Source: Sphaerisporangium sp. TRM90804 (lineage in GTDB: Bacteria; Actinomycetota; Actinomycetes; Streptosporangiales; Streptosporangiaceae). From it: a stretch of 64,000 bases of DNA. Positions 8,248-19,714 of this stretch are shown piece after piece. The stretch lies in NCBI RefSeq assembly GCF_029846175.1, contig NZ_JARWAC010000009.1, positions 62,001-126,000 on the forward strand, written 5' to 3'. Within the stretch, counting starts at the first letter, position 1, and every line of letters starts with the position of its first letter. The position numbers were made by a program, and so were the translations under genes. The notes beneath the pieces were generated by a model. The model saw only the letters and a list, made by a program, of their open reading frames with translations, was not told the DNA's origin and did not search any database.

Positions 8248-9045
8248 TCAGTTCCCCTCGTGGTCGAGGGTGGCGACCTCACGTACGGCCTCGGCGACGG
8301 CGCGATAGTCCTTACGCAGGATCGAACCGTGGTTGCCGGCGACTTTCGCGCTTATTCGGATGTTCGGATTGCGGGCGGTCACCGCAGGGAGGCTGGCGCG
8401 TATCCGTTCGTGCCCGCCCTGGCTTCCGAAGGACTCCCCAGAAGCGACCACATAGCGCGCCGGGACGGTGATGCTGTCCAGCACGGGGCCCAGGTCACGC
8501 TCGCGGGCGATCCTGCCGACCTCGATGTTGCTGTCTGCCAGCTGGTCGCCGGTCATCCGTGGAGCCATACCGAACGGGCGCAGCAGCTGCATGGGCCACC
8601 AGATCCGCTTCCATATCTTGCGCATCCCCGGTTCCATGGACTCGTCGAACCAGTCGTAGGGCTGCGCGCCCTCCACCAAGACCGCGCCCACGGCACGGGC
8701 CGGATTCCGACTGGCCCAGTGCGCCGCGACAAACGCTCCATAGGACCAGCCCACCACCACCGCCCGGGCCACACCCCGGGCTGCGAGGACGGCATCGACA
8801 TCTCGGATGTTCGTCTCGAACGAATAATCCGCCGAACGCTTCGACCTACCACGCCCCCGCATGTCGTAGGTGATATGCCGCCACTGCGTCCCCAACTCGG
8901 CAAGGACCCGCCGCCATTGCCGCTGAACGGCGGCGTGGCCGTTGAGGTAGATCACGGGGACACCGTCGGTGTCGGTGTCGGTGACGGCCAAGGCCGTATC
9001 GTCTACCGGGACCATGCCGGTCCAGGGGGATCGCTTGATGGTCAT
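8248..9045 (-). CDS. Alpha/beta hydrolase
   Basis: 265 residues, start ATG 9045 after AAAGGGAGACC. Serine nucleophile in GWSYG (S101), oxyanion-region NGHAAV (35-40), and catalytic His in AGNHGS (H239) mark a functional alpha/beta hydrolase; substrate not predictable. The segment YDMRGRGRSKRSADYSFE (60-77) is closely matched by a gene fragment lying directly upstream at 9096-9248. With the MerR gene further upstream on the same strand it may form a regulator-enzyme unit. Base composition is slightly less GC-rich than the neighbours. Confidence 0.8.
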   Translation of the reverse strand: MTIKRSPWTGMVPVDDTALAVTDTDTDGVPVIYLNGHAAVQRQWRRVLAELGTQWRHITYDMRGRGRSKRSADYSFETNIRDVDAVLAARGVARAVVVGWSYGAFVAAHWASRNPARAVGAVLVEGAQPYDWFDESMEPGMRKIWKRIWWPMQLLRPFGMAPRMTGDQLADSNIEVGRIARERDLGPVLDSITVPARYVVASGESFGSQGGHERIRASLPAVTARNPNIRISAKVAGNHGSILRKDYRAVAEAVREVATLDHEGN

Positions 9046-9095
9046 GGTCTCCCTTTCTCATAAGTGAATCGCGAACGCTGGCTGGTGCCGGTGGC

Positions 9096-9248
9096 CAGGT
9101 CCCGGACGGCGCCCTCGAACGAACAGTCCGCCGAGCGCTTCGACTTGCCGCGGGCGCGCTCGTCGTAGGCGATGTGCCGGTGGTCGCCGCCGAGGTCGGC
9201 GATGACGCGCCGTGCGGCCTTGAGCTGGGTCAGGCCGATCGGAACTCC
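9096..9248 (-). pseudogene. Fragment of an alpha/beta hydrolase gene (paralogue of the downstream gene)
   Basis: The minus strand encodes GVPIGLTQL, HIAYDERARGKSKRSAD and SFEGAVRDL in one frame, matching residues ~28-82 of the hydrolase at 8248-9045 (GVPVIYLNG, HITYDMRGRGRSKRSAD, SFETNIRDV). DNA similarity is also visible between 9118-9185 and about 8820-8890. Both the start and the part with the nucleophile and histidine are missing, so this is a remnant, most likely left from a tandem duplication. Confidence 0.7.
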
Positions 9249-9470
9249 CGCCTTGACCGACTCGGCGCTGGCCCGATCCAGCGCCCGCGGCGGGATAAGG
9301 GCGACGAGCTGTACACCGGCTCGCAGCAGGCGCACCGGACGGTGGCCGGCTGCCACCCTGCTGTCCCGGGGCGACGCCGGCCTTGCGCCGCGCTCCACCA
9401 GCCTGGTCCCGCACCCCGTCGCCCGCCGACATGAGTAGTCGACGTCCAGGTGTGAAACGGCGCCCGCGGA

Positions 9471-10256
9471 TCAGTCGGGGGGCTCCGCCAGCCGCTCCAT
9501 CCGGTGCCACCCGGCCCAGCCGCGCTCGCGCATCAGGTCCAGCAGCCGCTCCGCCCGCGGGTCGGACTCGACGGCAAGTGCGTCCAGAAGGTCGATCGGT
9601 AGCTCGTCGTGCGAGACCTCGTCGGGGTTGATCTCGCCGGAGGTGTACGCCTGCTCGGCCAGGCCGGCCATGATGTCGGCGGCTTGTGCCAGACGCGGGT
9701 CGTCGTCGCCCGTGTCGTCGTTTTCGATGATCTCCGACAGGATCCGGTAGAGCCGAACGAGTTGCGGGTCATCGAGCTGCGCGGATTTCGCGGCCATGAC
9801 CGCGGGGATGTCTTCGGGCCAGGCGGCGACAACCAGGATCCACCCGTCCCGCTCGGCTTCCACCATCCGCTCTCCCACCCCGATCTCCCGAAGCAGATCG
9901 AGGTAGGAGATCACCTCCGGCGGGAGCGCCAGACTGTCCCCGGCGGCGAGCTGCGCGATCTGCTTGCGGCTGGTCTCATGCCGTTCGATCTCGTCGTGCA
10001 GGCGACTGTCGATCCGTTGGACCGCTTCGGCGAAGGTCGCTGCGTCGGCTTGGAGCATCTGACCGATCTGAGCCAGCGGCACGCCGGCGTTGGCGAGGAT
10101 TCGGATCTTGATGAGCGACACGACCGCCTTCGCACCGTAGCGCCGGTAGCCCGAGGCATCCCGGTCCGCTTCGGGCAGGAGTCCGATCTGGTGATAGTGC
10201 CGCACCGCCCGCACCGTGACGCCGGCATACGCCGCCAATTGACTGATGGTCAACAT
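9471..10256 (-). CDS. MerR family transcriptional regulator
   Basis: 261 residues, ATG start. N-terminal MerR winged helix-turn-helix: MLTISQLAAYAGVTVRAVRH then YHQIGLLPE and SGYRRYG (residues 1-45), followed by the dimerisation helix (about 75-110). The C-terminal 140 residues form a helical acidic region without the cysteine metal site of MerR/CueR, as in actinomycete MerR regulators of unknown ligand. It lies upstream of and co-oriented with the hydrolase fragment and hydrolase, its likely targets. Confidence 0.85.
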   Translation of the reverse strand: MLTISQLAAYAGVTVRAVRHYHQIGLLPEADRDASGYRRYGAKAVVSLIKIRILANAGVPLAQIGQMLQADAATFAEAVQRIDSRLHDEIERHETSRKQIAQLAAGDSLALPPEVISYLDLLREIGVGERMVEAERDGWILVVAAWPEDIPAVMAAKSAQLDDPQLVRLYRILSEIIENDDTGDDDPRLAQAADIMAGLAEQAYTSGEINPDEVSHDELPIDLLDALAVESDPRAERLLDLMRERGWAGWHRMERLAEPPD

Positions 10257-10784
10257 GCTCCGATCCTGCTCTCAACTTCGCCTAGACATGCAACGCCTTG
10301 TACGACTTCTCCGGGCCCTGCACGTGGATTGCGGGCCCCTGGACCTGATCGGTTGTCGGCGGGATGCCCGTGACAAGCATGCAGGGTTGACGCAGCGTCA
10401 GGGTCAAGTCCGCCGGCAGATTCGCGTGTCGCGGATCGTCTACTCGCGCTCCTCCACCGCCACCCGATCCCCGCTGCGGCAGCGGCACATCCTCACCGAG
10501 GCCGGACTGCTGGTGCGGACCGAAGGCGTCGCCGAGGGGCTTCCACGACCTCGCCGCCAACGACCCCTGCCGAAGCGTCCAGCTAAGTTACTCGCGGGTG
10601 CCGCCAACGGCTGTAAGGAGGTTCCTCAACCTCGGGGGGCCCGCGGCACCGCCCGGCGTCCCGGCGGGCACGGTAGAAGGGGTGGGGTCGCGTTCGGGTG
10701 CCGGGGGCCGGTGGTCGCCGGGAGCGCGCTCGTGTTGAGGGGGTGCGGCAGCGTGCGGTGCTCCCGGGAAGGGCGGTCGAGGGG
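10257..10784. other. Long intergenic region between MerR and SARP genes
   Basis: Divergent promoter space. A plus-strand stretch at about 10470-10540 (RQRHILTEAGLLVRTEG) faintly resembles a winged-helix recognition segment, but it has no start or continuation and I do not call a gene. The last 80 bases lead to the SARP gene with GAGGGG before its ATG. Confidence 0.4.
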
Positions 10785-13022
10785 ATGCCAGTCGCGTTCG
10801 GGGTGCTGGGGCCGGTGGCCGCCTGGGACGCCGCCGGGGGCGCGATCGCGCTGAAGGGGCCGCGGCACCGCGCGGTGCTGGCCCGGCTCATCGTCGCCCG
10901 TCGCCGCGTCGTCCCGGTCGGCCGCCTGGTGGAGGACCTGTGGGAGGAGGATCCGCCCCCCGGCGCGGTGGGCGCGGTCCGCACCTTCGTGGCCGCGCTG
11001 CGCCGCGCGCTGGAGCCCGAGCGCGCGCCCCGCTCCGCGCCCACGCTTCTGGTCACCGAGGGTCCGGGCTACGCGCTGCGCCCCGAGCCGGGCACGGTGG
11101 ACGCCTGGCGCTTCGAGCGGGAGGTGGCCGCCGCCGCGACGCTGCCGCCCGCGGACGCGCTGGCCCGGCTGGAGGAGGCGCTGGGGTGGTGGCGCGGCCC
11201 CGCCTACGCCGACTTCGCCGACGAGCCCTGGGCCCACGCGGAGCGATCACGCCTGGCGGAGCTGCGACTGCAGGCCGCCGAGCGCCGCGCGGAGGCCCAC
11301 CTGGCGCTGGGCCTGGCGGCACGGGCCGTGCCCGATCTGGACGCGCACGTGGCCGAGCACCCCTGGCGGGAGGACGCCTGGCGCCTGCTGGCCCTCGCCC
11401 TCTACCGCGCCGGCCGTCAGGGCGACGCCCTCGCGGTGCTGCGCCGCGCCCGGACCCTCCTGGTGGACCAGCTCGGCGTGGACCCGGGCCCGTCCCTGCG
11501 GCGCCTGGAGCGTGACATCCTCCACCACGCCCCGCACCTCCTCACCCCCACCCCGCCGGACCAGGCCATCCCGACCACCCCGACCACCCCGGCCGGCGCC
11601 TCCCCTTCTCTGGAGCGCCCGGTGGCCCCGGGCACCCCGGCCGGAGTCTCCCCCTCCCCGGAAGGCCCGTCGGACCCCGCCAACCCGGTCACCCCGGCCG
11701 GCGCCTCCTCCTCGCCGGAGGTCCCAGTGGATCCGGGCGCCCGGGGCGACCGGCCGGGGCCGCCCGATCCGGCGGAGGCGGCGGGGCGGGTGTGGGCGCG
11801 AGCGGCCGCGGCGTACGACCGGGCCGTGCCGTCCGGGGCCCGGGCGCGGCTGGAGTCGACGGTGAGCCTGCTGCGCAACCTCGCGGTGACCGGGGGCGGC
11901 GGGCTGGAGGCTGCCCGCGGGCACCGCGTCGCGGCCATCGCGGCGGCGCAGGAGATGGGCGACCCGCTGTTGACGGCCCGCGTGATCGGCGCCTACGACG
12001 TCCCGGCCATCTGGACCCGCTCGGACGACCCCGAGCAGGCGGCACGGGTCGTGGCGGCGGCAGAACGCACCCTGACCGCCCTCCCTCCCGGCGCGCCGGA
12101 GGCCGCGCGGGCCCGCCTGCTGGCCACGATCGCCCTGGAGTCACGGGGCACCCGAGCGGCGCGCGGCCCCGAGGCCGCCCGGCGGGCCGAGCGGATCGCC
12201 CGCGGGCTGGACGACCCCGGCCTGCTGGCGTTCGCCCTCAACGGCGTGTTCATGCAGACGTTCCACCGGGCGGGCCTGGCGCCGCGCCGGGACGACATCG
12301 GCGCCGAACTGGTCGCCCTGTCCGAACGCCACGGCCTGGTGACCTTCGAGGTGCTCGGGCGCCTCATCCGGCTGCAGGCCCGCAGCGCCCTCGGCGACTT
12401 CCCGGCGGCCGACCGGCACGCGGCCGAGGCCGGCCGCCTGTCCGCGCGCCACGAGCTGCCGCTGGTGGGCGTCTTCACCCGGTGGTACCGGGCGCTACGG
12501 CTCGCCGCGACGACCCCGCCGCCGGCCGCCGAGGCCGAGGCCGCCTACCGGGACGCCGCCGCACTCCTGGACGGAGCCGGCATGCCCGGCCTGGAACGCG
12601 GCCTGCTCCCGCTCGCCCTCCTGTGCCTGCGCCTGAGCCACGAACCCCCCTCTCGGGGGGACGAGCGCCCGCGTCCGGCGCCCGGGGCGCGGGTTGAGTG
12701 CGACGAGGGCACCGACTGGGGGCCGTATGAGCCGTGGGTCCGCCCTCTGGCGTCGCTGGCGCGCGGGCGCCGCGCCGAGGCGGCGGCGGCGCTGCGGAGG
12801 ACGCCCGAGCCGCCCCGCGACCTGCTGTTCGAGGCGCTGTGGTGCCTGACCGCGCGGGCGGCCGTCGCCGTCGGCGATCGGGAGACCATGGGGCGCGCCT
12901 ACGACGAGCTGGCGCCCGCGGCGGCGGAGCTGGCCGGCGCGGGCAGCGGCCTGCTCACCCTGGGCCCGGTCTCCACCCACCTCGACGCCCTGACCACCGC
13001 CCTGGGGCGTTCCCGGCGGTGA
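10785..13022 (+). CDS. SARP-type (BTAD domain) transcriptional regulator
   Basis: 745 residues from ATG 10785; upstream in-frame codons lack a ribosome site. N-terminal OmpR-like winged helix (FGVLGPV start; GPRHRAVLARLIVARRRVVP near 25-45; GPGYALRPE near 100) is followed by the bacterial transcriptional activation domain (about 105-250, ending LGVDPGPSLRRLERDIL). Residues about 265-320 are a Pro/Ala/Ser linker made of three imperfect repeats (TPAGASPS, TPAGVSPS, TPAGASSS), also visible in the DNA. The C-terminal half is helical and TPR-like; there is no NB-ARC/ATPase P-loop. Such proteins activate secondary-metabolite or stress genes, but no biosynthetic cluster is in view. Confidence 0.85.
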   Translation: MPVAFGVLGPVAAWDAAGGAIALKGPRHRAVLARLIVARRRVVPVGRLVEDLWEEDPPPGAVGAVRTFVAALRRALEPERAPRSAPTLLVTEGPGYALRPEPGTVDAWRFEREVAAAATLPPADALARLEEALGWWRGPAYADFADEPWAHAERSRLAELRLQAAERRAEAHLALGLAARAVPDLDAHVAEHPWREDAWRLLALALYRAGRQGDALAVLRRARTLLVDQLGVDPGPSLRRLERDILHHAPHLLTPTPPDQAIPTTPTTPAGASPSLERPVAPGTPAGVSPSPEGPSDPANPVTPAGASSSPEVPVDPGARGDRPGPPDPAEAAGRVWARAAAAYDRAVPSGARARLESTVSLLRNLAVTGGGGLEAARGHRVAAIAAAQEMGDPLLTARVIGAYDVPAIWTRSDDPEQAARVVAAAERTLTALPPGAPEAARARLLATIALESRGTRAARGPEAARRAERIARGLDDPGLLAFALNGVFMQTFHRAGLAPRRDDIGAELVALSERHGLVTFEVLGRLIRLQARSALGDFPAADRHAAEAGRLSARHELPLVGVFTRWYRALRLAATTPPPAAEAEAAYRDAAALLDGAGMPGLERGLLPLALLCLRLSHEPPSRGDERPRPAPGARVECDEGTDWGPYEPWVRPLASLARGRRAEAAAALRRTPEPPRDLLFEALWCLTARAAVAVGDRETMGRAYDELAPAAAELAGAGSGLLTLGPVSTHLDALTTALGRSRR

Positions 13023-13027
13023 CGCGG

Positions 13028-13636
13028 TCACAGGCCGAACGCGCCGCCCTCGGTGAGGATGAGCAGGCCGAGGCCGATCAGGACCACGGGGAGCAGGACG
13101 TGGCCCCACCGGGAGAGGGCTCCGCCGATCGCCGGGCGGGTGGCGATGAAGCGGCCGGCGGCGCACCACAGGGCGACCATGGCAAGGAAGACGGCCGCGT
13201 ACACGCTCATGCCGCCCGCCGTGGCGGTGGCGAAGACGGGCACGTAGACGCCGATGTTGTCGCCGCCGTTGGCGAAGGTGACCGCGGCCACCTGGAACGC
13301 GCCCGGGGCCCCGCCGGCCGCGGGCTCGTCCGGCCCGTGCTCGCCGTCCGGGCTCCCCCGGTCGCGCCAGGCCTGCCAGGCGGCTTTGACCCCGAGGAGC
13401 AGCGGCAGCAGTCCCAGGTAGGCGAGGGCCGGCTCGGGCAGGAAGGTGGCGCCGAACGCCGCCGCGGCGGCCAGCGCCAGGATGGCGGCGAAGCCGAGGT
13501 ACTGCCCGAGCACGATCGCGGCGGCGGCGCCGCGCCGCCCGGCGCCCCGGGCGAAGAACAGGGCGAGGATCACGATGTCGTCGATGTTGGTGACCGCGAA
13601 CAGACCGGCCGCCTGGCCCACGATGCCCAGGTTCAC
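13028..13636 (-). CDS. CadD-like cadmium resistance/threonine-type transporter
   Basis: 202 residues with about six hydrophobic segments. The N-terminal TNIDDIVILALFF (residues 16-28) and the central FANGGDNIGVYVP repeat (about 121-133) are the paired conserved motifs of the CadD family, which exports cadmium or related solutes. Start GTG 13636; ribosome site weak. Converges on the SARP gene with only five bases between stops. No metal-sensing regulator is adjacent. Confidence 0.8.
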   Translation of the reverse strand: MNLGIVGQAAGLFAVTNIDDIVILALFFARGAGRRGAAAAIVLGQYLGFAAILALAAAAAFGATFLPEPALAYLGLLPLLLGVKAAWQAWRDRGSPDGEHGPDEPAAGGAPGAFQVAAVTFANGGDNIGVYVPVFATATAGGMSVYAAVFLAMVALWCAAGRFIATRPAIGGALSRWGHVLLPVVLIGLGLLILTEGGAFGL

Positions 13637-13650
13637 CGGCCACCGCCCGG

Positions 13651-13695
13651 TTCATCGGCGAACGGCCCACCGGCGAACGGCTCACCGGCGATCAA
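13651..13695. repeat. Short 15-bp tandem repeat
   Basis: Three units, TTCATCGGCGAACGG, CCCACCGGCGAACGG and CTCACCGGCGATCAA, lie directly upstream of the CadD-like gene. Too short and imperfect to assign a role. Confidence 0.5.
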
Positions 13696-13790
13696 GGGCC
13701 GTCGCGGCGGGGGGAGGGCGGCCGGCTCGCGCGGGGCGCGGGCTCGGGCCTGATGGTGGCGGCTCATCGGACCATGGTGGGGCCCAAGGC

Positions 13791-14165
13791 TCAGGCCGCC
13801 GAACCGCGCAGCCGGTCGGCCAGCTCCGCGTGGTCGGTGACGAACCAGACGTGCCTGTCTCGGTTGCACTCGCGGACCAGGTCGCGCAGGGCGGAGCTGG
13901 CCGCCGTGTGCCGGGAGACGTCGCCGACGACGGCCAGGCCACAGCTGTACTGCACGAACTTCTGCAGGATCTCGCCCGCGACGCCGGTGCGGAGACGGTA
14001 GAAGTCGGGGTGCAGGCGATCGGCTGGGACGGCCACCCAGGCGGCGCCGAGCGCACCGGCCTCGCCGATCAGGTCCACGGCGTCGCGGTCGCGGCGCAGC
14101 TTCTCGCCGTCCGCCGGGCACATCAGCACCGGCACGCCGCCGATGTGCTCCAGAAGGTCATGCAT
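13791..14165 (-). CDS. DUF4180 domain-containing protein
   Basis: 124 residues, ATG 14165. It has the DUF4180 pattern: a start region with DLLEHIGG, GALGAAWVAVPADRLHPDFYRLRTGVAG-type central segment (split here: WVAVPADRLHPDFYRLRTG near 44-62), GEILQKFVQYSCGLAVVGD (63-81) and a C-terminal NRDRHVWFVTD. Family function unknown; members are often next to PadR or other regulators. Here the gene has an elaborate palindromic upstream region (14192-14234), suggesting tight control by a regulator not next to it. Confidence 0.8.
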   Translation of the reverse strand: MHDLLEHIGGVPVLMCPADGEKLRRDRDAVDLIGEAGALGAAWVAVPADRLHPDFYRLRTGVAGEILQKFVQYSCGLAVVGDVSRHTAASSALRDLVRECNRDRHVWFVTDHAELADRLRGSAA

Positions 14166-14191
14166 GGTGGGCTCCTACCTCTACTACCTGA

Positions 14192-14234
14192 ACACTCCCT
14201 ATGATACTCACACATAGGGAGCGATAGGGAGTGT
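14192..14234. promoter_or_regulatory. Palindromic operator region upstream of the DUF4180 gene
   Basis: ACACTCCCTAT at 14192-14202 is exactly mirrored by ATAGGGAGTGT at 14224-14234, with a further internal ATAGGGAG at 14214-14221. On the minus strand TATCAT within the centre could be the -10 of the DUF4180 promoter. The AT content is high against its surroundings. A two- or three-site operator for a PadR/TetR-class repressor is the likely reading. Confidence 0.6.
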
Positions 14235-14250
14235 GAGGGAAGGTAGGTCG

Positions 14251-14739
14251 TCACAGGGCGACGGTCATGCGGGAGTCGGCGCCGCGCCCGAAGCGTGGGT
14301 CGCCGCCCCTGATCAGGACGGAGTGCTCCCCGACGGTCGCCCGGTAGAGCCGGAACAGCGCCGGGGGCAGCAGTTCCTCGCCGGCGAAGCGCTTGGCGTC
14401 CGGCAGCCGGCTGTTGTAGACGTCCGCCGCCCGCTCCAGCTCCTCGTCGGGCACCTGGACGGCGGTGGCCGACATGTAGACCGCCTCGGCGCCGCCCACC
14501 GGGGAGTGGGAGTCGTAGATCACCATGCTGACCTGGGGCCGCGCGGCCAGGTTGCGCGAGTGACGGGTCTGGGGCGAGGACACCCAGTAGAAGTCGGTGA
14601 AACGGTCGGGCGTGAAGAAGACGGGGCTGACCCAGGGCGTCCCCGAGACGTCGGCGGTGCCCAGCGTCAGGTAGTGGTTGCCGGTGATCAGGCCGCGGGC
14701 GAGGTCGGCGAGCTCGGCCGTGATGGTGTCGGGGTCCAT
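14251..14739 (-). CDS. Pyridoxamine 5'-phosphate oxidase family protein (split-barrel flavin/F420 fold)
   Basis: 162 residues from ATG 14739, chosen because MDPDTITAEL begins the fold and GGAAC precedes it; a longer frame upstream has no support. NHYLTLGTADVSGTPWVSPV (about 24-43) is the typical first strand pair of the PNPOx-like split barrel, followed by FTDFYWVSSPQTRHSRNL, the cofactor phosphate-binding stretch. Such proteins bind FMN or F420 and act as small-molecule reductases; substrate unknown. It may share a transcript with the methyltransferase lying 44 bases upstream. Confidence 0.8.
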   Translation of the reverse strand: MDPDTITAELADLARGLITGNHYLTLGTADVSGTPWVSPVFFTPDRFTDFYWVSSPQTRHSRNLAARPQVSMVIYDSHSPVGGAEAVYMSATAVQVPDEELERAADVYNSRLPDAKRFAGEELLPPALFRLYRATVGEHSVLIRGGDPRFGRGADSRMTVAL

Positions 14740-14783
14740 GGTTCCCGATCTTCCCCCGGGCCGCGGGTGTAGGCGTGTCCGGT

Positions 14784-15512
14784 TCACCCGCGCCGCAGGA
14801 GCAGGGTGACGAAGCCCAGGACGCCCCGGTAGCCGTTGAGCCACAGGTCGCGGTGCTCCATGGCCATGGTGAGGGCCTGGTCGCCGTCGGGGCCGGGGTT
14901 GTCGGCGGCCCAGCGGGCCAGCGTGCCCGTCCACGACCACTCGTACTCGTCCCATTCGGCCGGCTCGCTGACGTGGCCGTAGACGGTCAGCCAGCCGCGG
15001 GCCTCGGCGGTCGCGACCGTTCCGGCCAGGTCGGCGTACTCCCCCAGCGTCTCGGCGAGCTCAGGCGCCGGCGGCCGCTCGTAGAACGCCTCGCCCACCA
15101 GGGCCAGCCCGCCGGGCCGCACCCGGCCGGCGACCGCGTCGAGGGTCTCCGTCAGCCCGCCGAAGGCGTGCGTCGAGCCGACGCACATCACCAGGTCGTA
15201 CGGCTCGCCGGCCGGGAACCGGTCGGCGGGCGTCTGGTGCAGCGTCAGCCGGTCGGACAGCCCTCGTTCGGCGGCGGCGCGCGCGGCGGACGCCACGGCC
15301 TCCGGCGAGATGTCCACCCCGTCGGCCGTCGACGCGGGCACCAGGCCGAGGGCGCGAAGCGACCATTCGGCCTCGCCGCACCCGAGGTCCAGGATGCGGG
15401 CGCCGGGAGCCAGGGCGGCCCGGCGCAGCAGCCGGTCGAGGTTGGCGTCGTCGACCGGGCCGGCGACGGGGTGGTCCTGGTGTGCGATGGCGCTGAGCGT
15501 CTGTCGGTCCAT
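14784..15512 (-). CDS. Class I SAM-dependent methyltransferase
   Basis: 242 residues, ATG 15512. SAM-binding motif I is ILDLGCGEAEW (residues 40-50), with DGVDISPEAV as motif II and YDLVMCVGSTHAFGG as motif IV. The C-terminal part (YGHVSEPAEWDEYEW, DLWLNGYRGVLGFVTLLLRR) is typical of small-molecule methyltransferases of this type in actinomycetes. The substrate is unknown. Possibly co-transcribed with the PNPOx-like gene. Confidence 0.8.
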   Translation of the reverse strand: MDRQTLSAIAHQDHPVAGPVDDANLDRLLRRAALAPGARILDLGCGEAEWSLRALGLVPASTADGVDISPEAVASAARAAAERGLSDRLTLHQTPADRFPAGEPYDLVMCVGSTHAFGGLTETLDAVAGRVRPGGLALVGEAFYERPPAPELAETLGEYADLAGTVATAEARGWLTVYGHVSEPAEWDEYEWSWTGTLARWAADNPGPDGDQALTMAMEHRDLWLNGYRGVLGFVTLLLRRG

Positions 15513-15570
15513 GGCGCTATGTTCCCAACGCCCGCAACGGCTTTTCGTACGGCGACGCCCACCCGGGGGC

Positions 15571-16410
15571 TCATCGCGGCGACGTGACCGCCCCGTCCGC
15601 CGCTCGGGCGGCCGGGTCGCCGGACCTGACCATGGTGGTCTCGATGCCGTCCAGCAGCACGGTGAGGCCGATGGTGAAGACGTCCTTGGCCTCGCGCTCC
15701 AGGTAGGGCGCCTCCCCCTCGGCGGGCGGAGGGCCGGCGGACTGCTCCAGCCAGATCGAGGCGGGGAACCGCTCGGCGAAGTCTGGCGCGACCTCCTCCA
15801 GCACGCCGGAGCGGGAGTACCACCAGTCGTCGTCGGACACGCCGGTGGCGCTCGCGGCCTGCCGGGACTCGGCGATCATCTGCGCGGAGCCGCGCACGTA
15901 GTGGAACAGCGAGGCGACGACGCCGCGCAGCACCCTGCTCTCCAGGCCGGTCTCGCGCAGGATGCGCACCACCGTCTCGCGGACGGCGAACTCGTTGGGC
16001 CCGAGCACCGGGCGCGCCTGCGACACCAGCAGCACCCAGGGGTGGCGCAGGTAGAACGCCGAGAACTCCTCGGCCCAGGAGGTGACGGCGTCGCGCCAGC
16101 TCGGCTTGCCCTCGAACTCGGTCGGCACCTCAGACAGCGCCCGGTCGTACATGAGGTCGAGCAGCTCGCCCTTGTTGGGCACGTAGGTGTAGAGCGCCAT
16201 GGCGGTGCGCCCCAGCCGCTCCCCCACCGCCCGCATGGACAGCGCCGGCATTCCCTCGGTGTCGGCCACCGCGATCGCCGCGTCGACGATCATGTCCACG
16301 CTGAGGCCGGGCTTGGGCCCCGGGCCGGTCCGCGCCTCCGCGCTCTTCTCCCTGCGCCAGAGCAGGGCCATCGACCGGCGCGCGTCGCCCCGTCCGGCGA
16401 AGACGACCAC
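15571..16410 (-). CDS. TetR family repressor (TetR C-terminal type), regulator of the DrrABC-like operon
   Basis: 279 residues. Start placed at GTG 16410, six bases after AAGGAG (16417-16422); TTG 16416 is too close to that site and ATG 16371 has no site. HTH: VDMIVDAAIAVADTEGMPAL then SMRAVGERLGRTAMALYTYV (about 38-78). The C-terminal ligand domain matches the tetracycline-repressor-like C region with DDWWYSRSGVLEE. It faces the UvrA-like gene across 73 bases holding two matching dyads, one overlapping its own ribosome site, so autoregulation and control of the resistance operon are likely. The inducing drug is unknown. Confidence 0.85.
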   Translation of the reverse strand: MVVFAGRGDARRSMALLWRREKSAEARTGPGPKPGLSVDMIVDAAIAVADTEGMPALSMRAVGERLGRTAMALYTYVPNKGELLDLMYDRALSEVPTEFEGKPSWRDAVTSWAEEFSAFYLRHPWVLLVSQARPVLGPNEFAVRETVVRILRETGLESRVLRGVVASLFHYVRGSAQMIAESRQAASATGVSDDDWWYSRSGVLEEVAPDFAERFPASIWLEQSAGPPPAEGEAPYLEREAKDVFTIGLTVLLDGIETTMVRSGDPAARAADGAVTSPR

Positions 16411-16418
16411 TTGCAACT

Positions 16419-16467
16419 CCTTACGGCATAAAGTAACTTTGCCGAGCTAACTCTTTACGCCATAAGG
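16419..16467. promoter_or_regulatory. Two operator dyads between tetR and the uvrA-like gene
   Basis: CCTTACGGCATAAAG (16419-16433) and CTTTACGCCATAAGG (16453-16467) are near-perfect versions of one palindrome, CTTTAYGCCRTAAGG, 34 bases apart centre to centre. Both occur only in this AT-richer divergent gap and lie upstream of both genes, as expected for a TetR dimer binding twice. Confidence 0.75.
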
Positions 16468-16483
16468 TTATCAGGAAGACGGT

Positions 16484-18784
<2,301 letters not shown>

Positions 18785-18826
18785 GCGCCGGCCGCCGCAG
18801 GACCGGCCCACGACCTGGAGGACTCC

Positions 18827-19713
<887 letters not shown>

Positions 19714-19714
<1 letters not shown>

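Noticed and set aside
10400-10620. Possible ArsR-like regulator fragment
   Set aside because: Only a short stretch resembling a winged-helix segment, with no start, no continuation and several stops in alternative frames.
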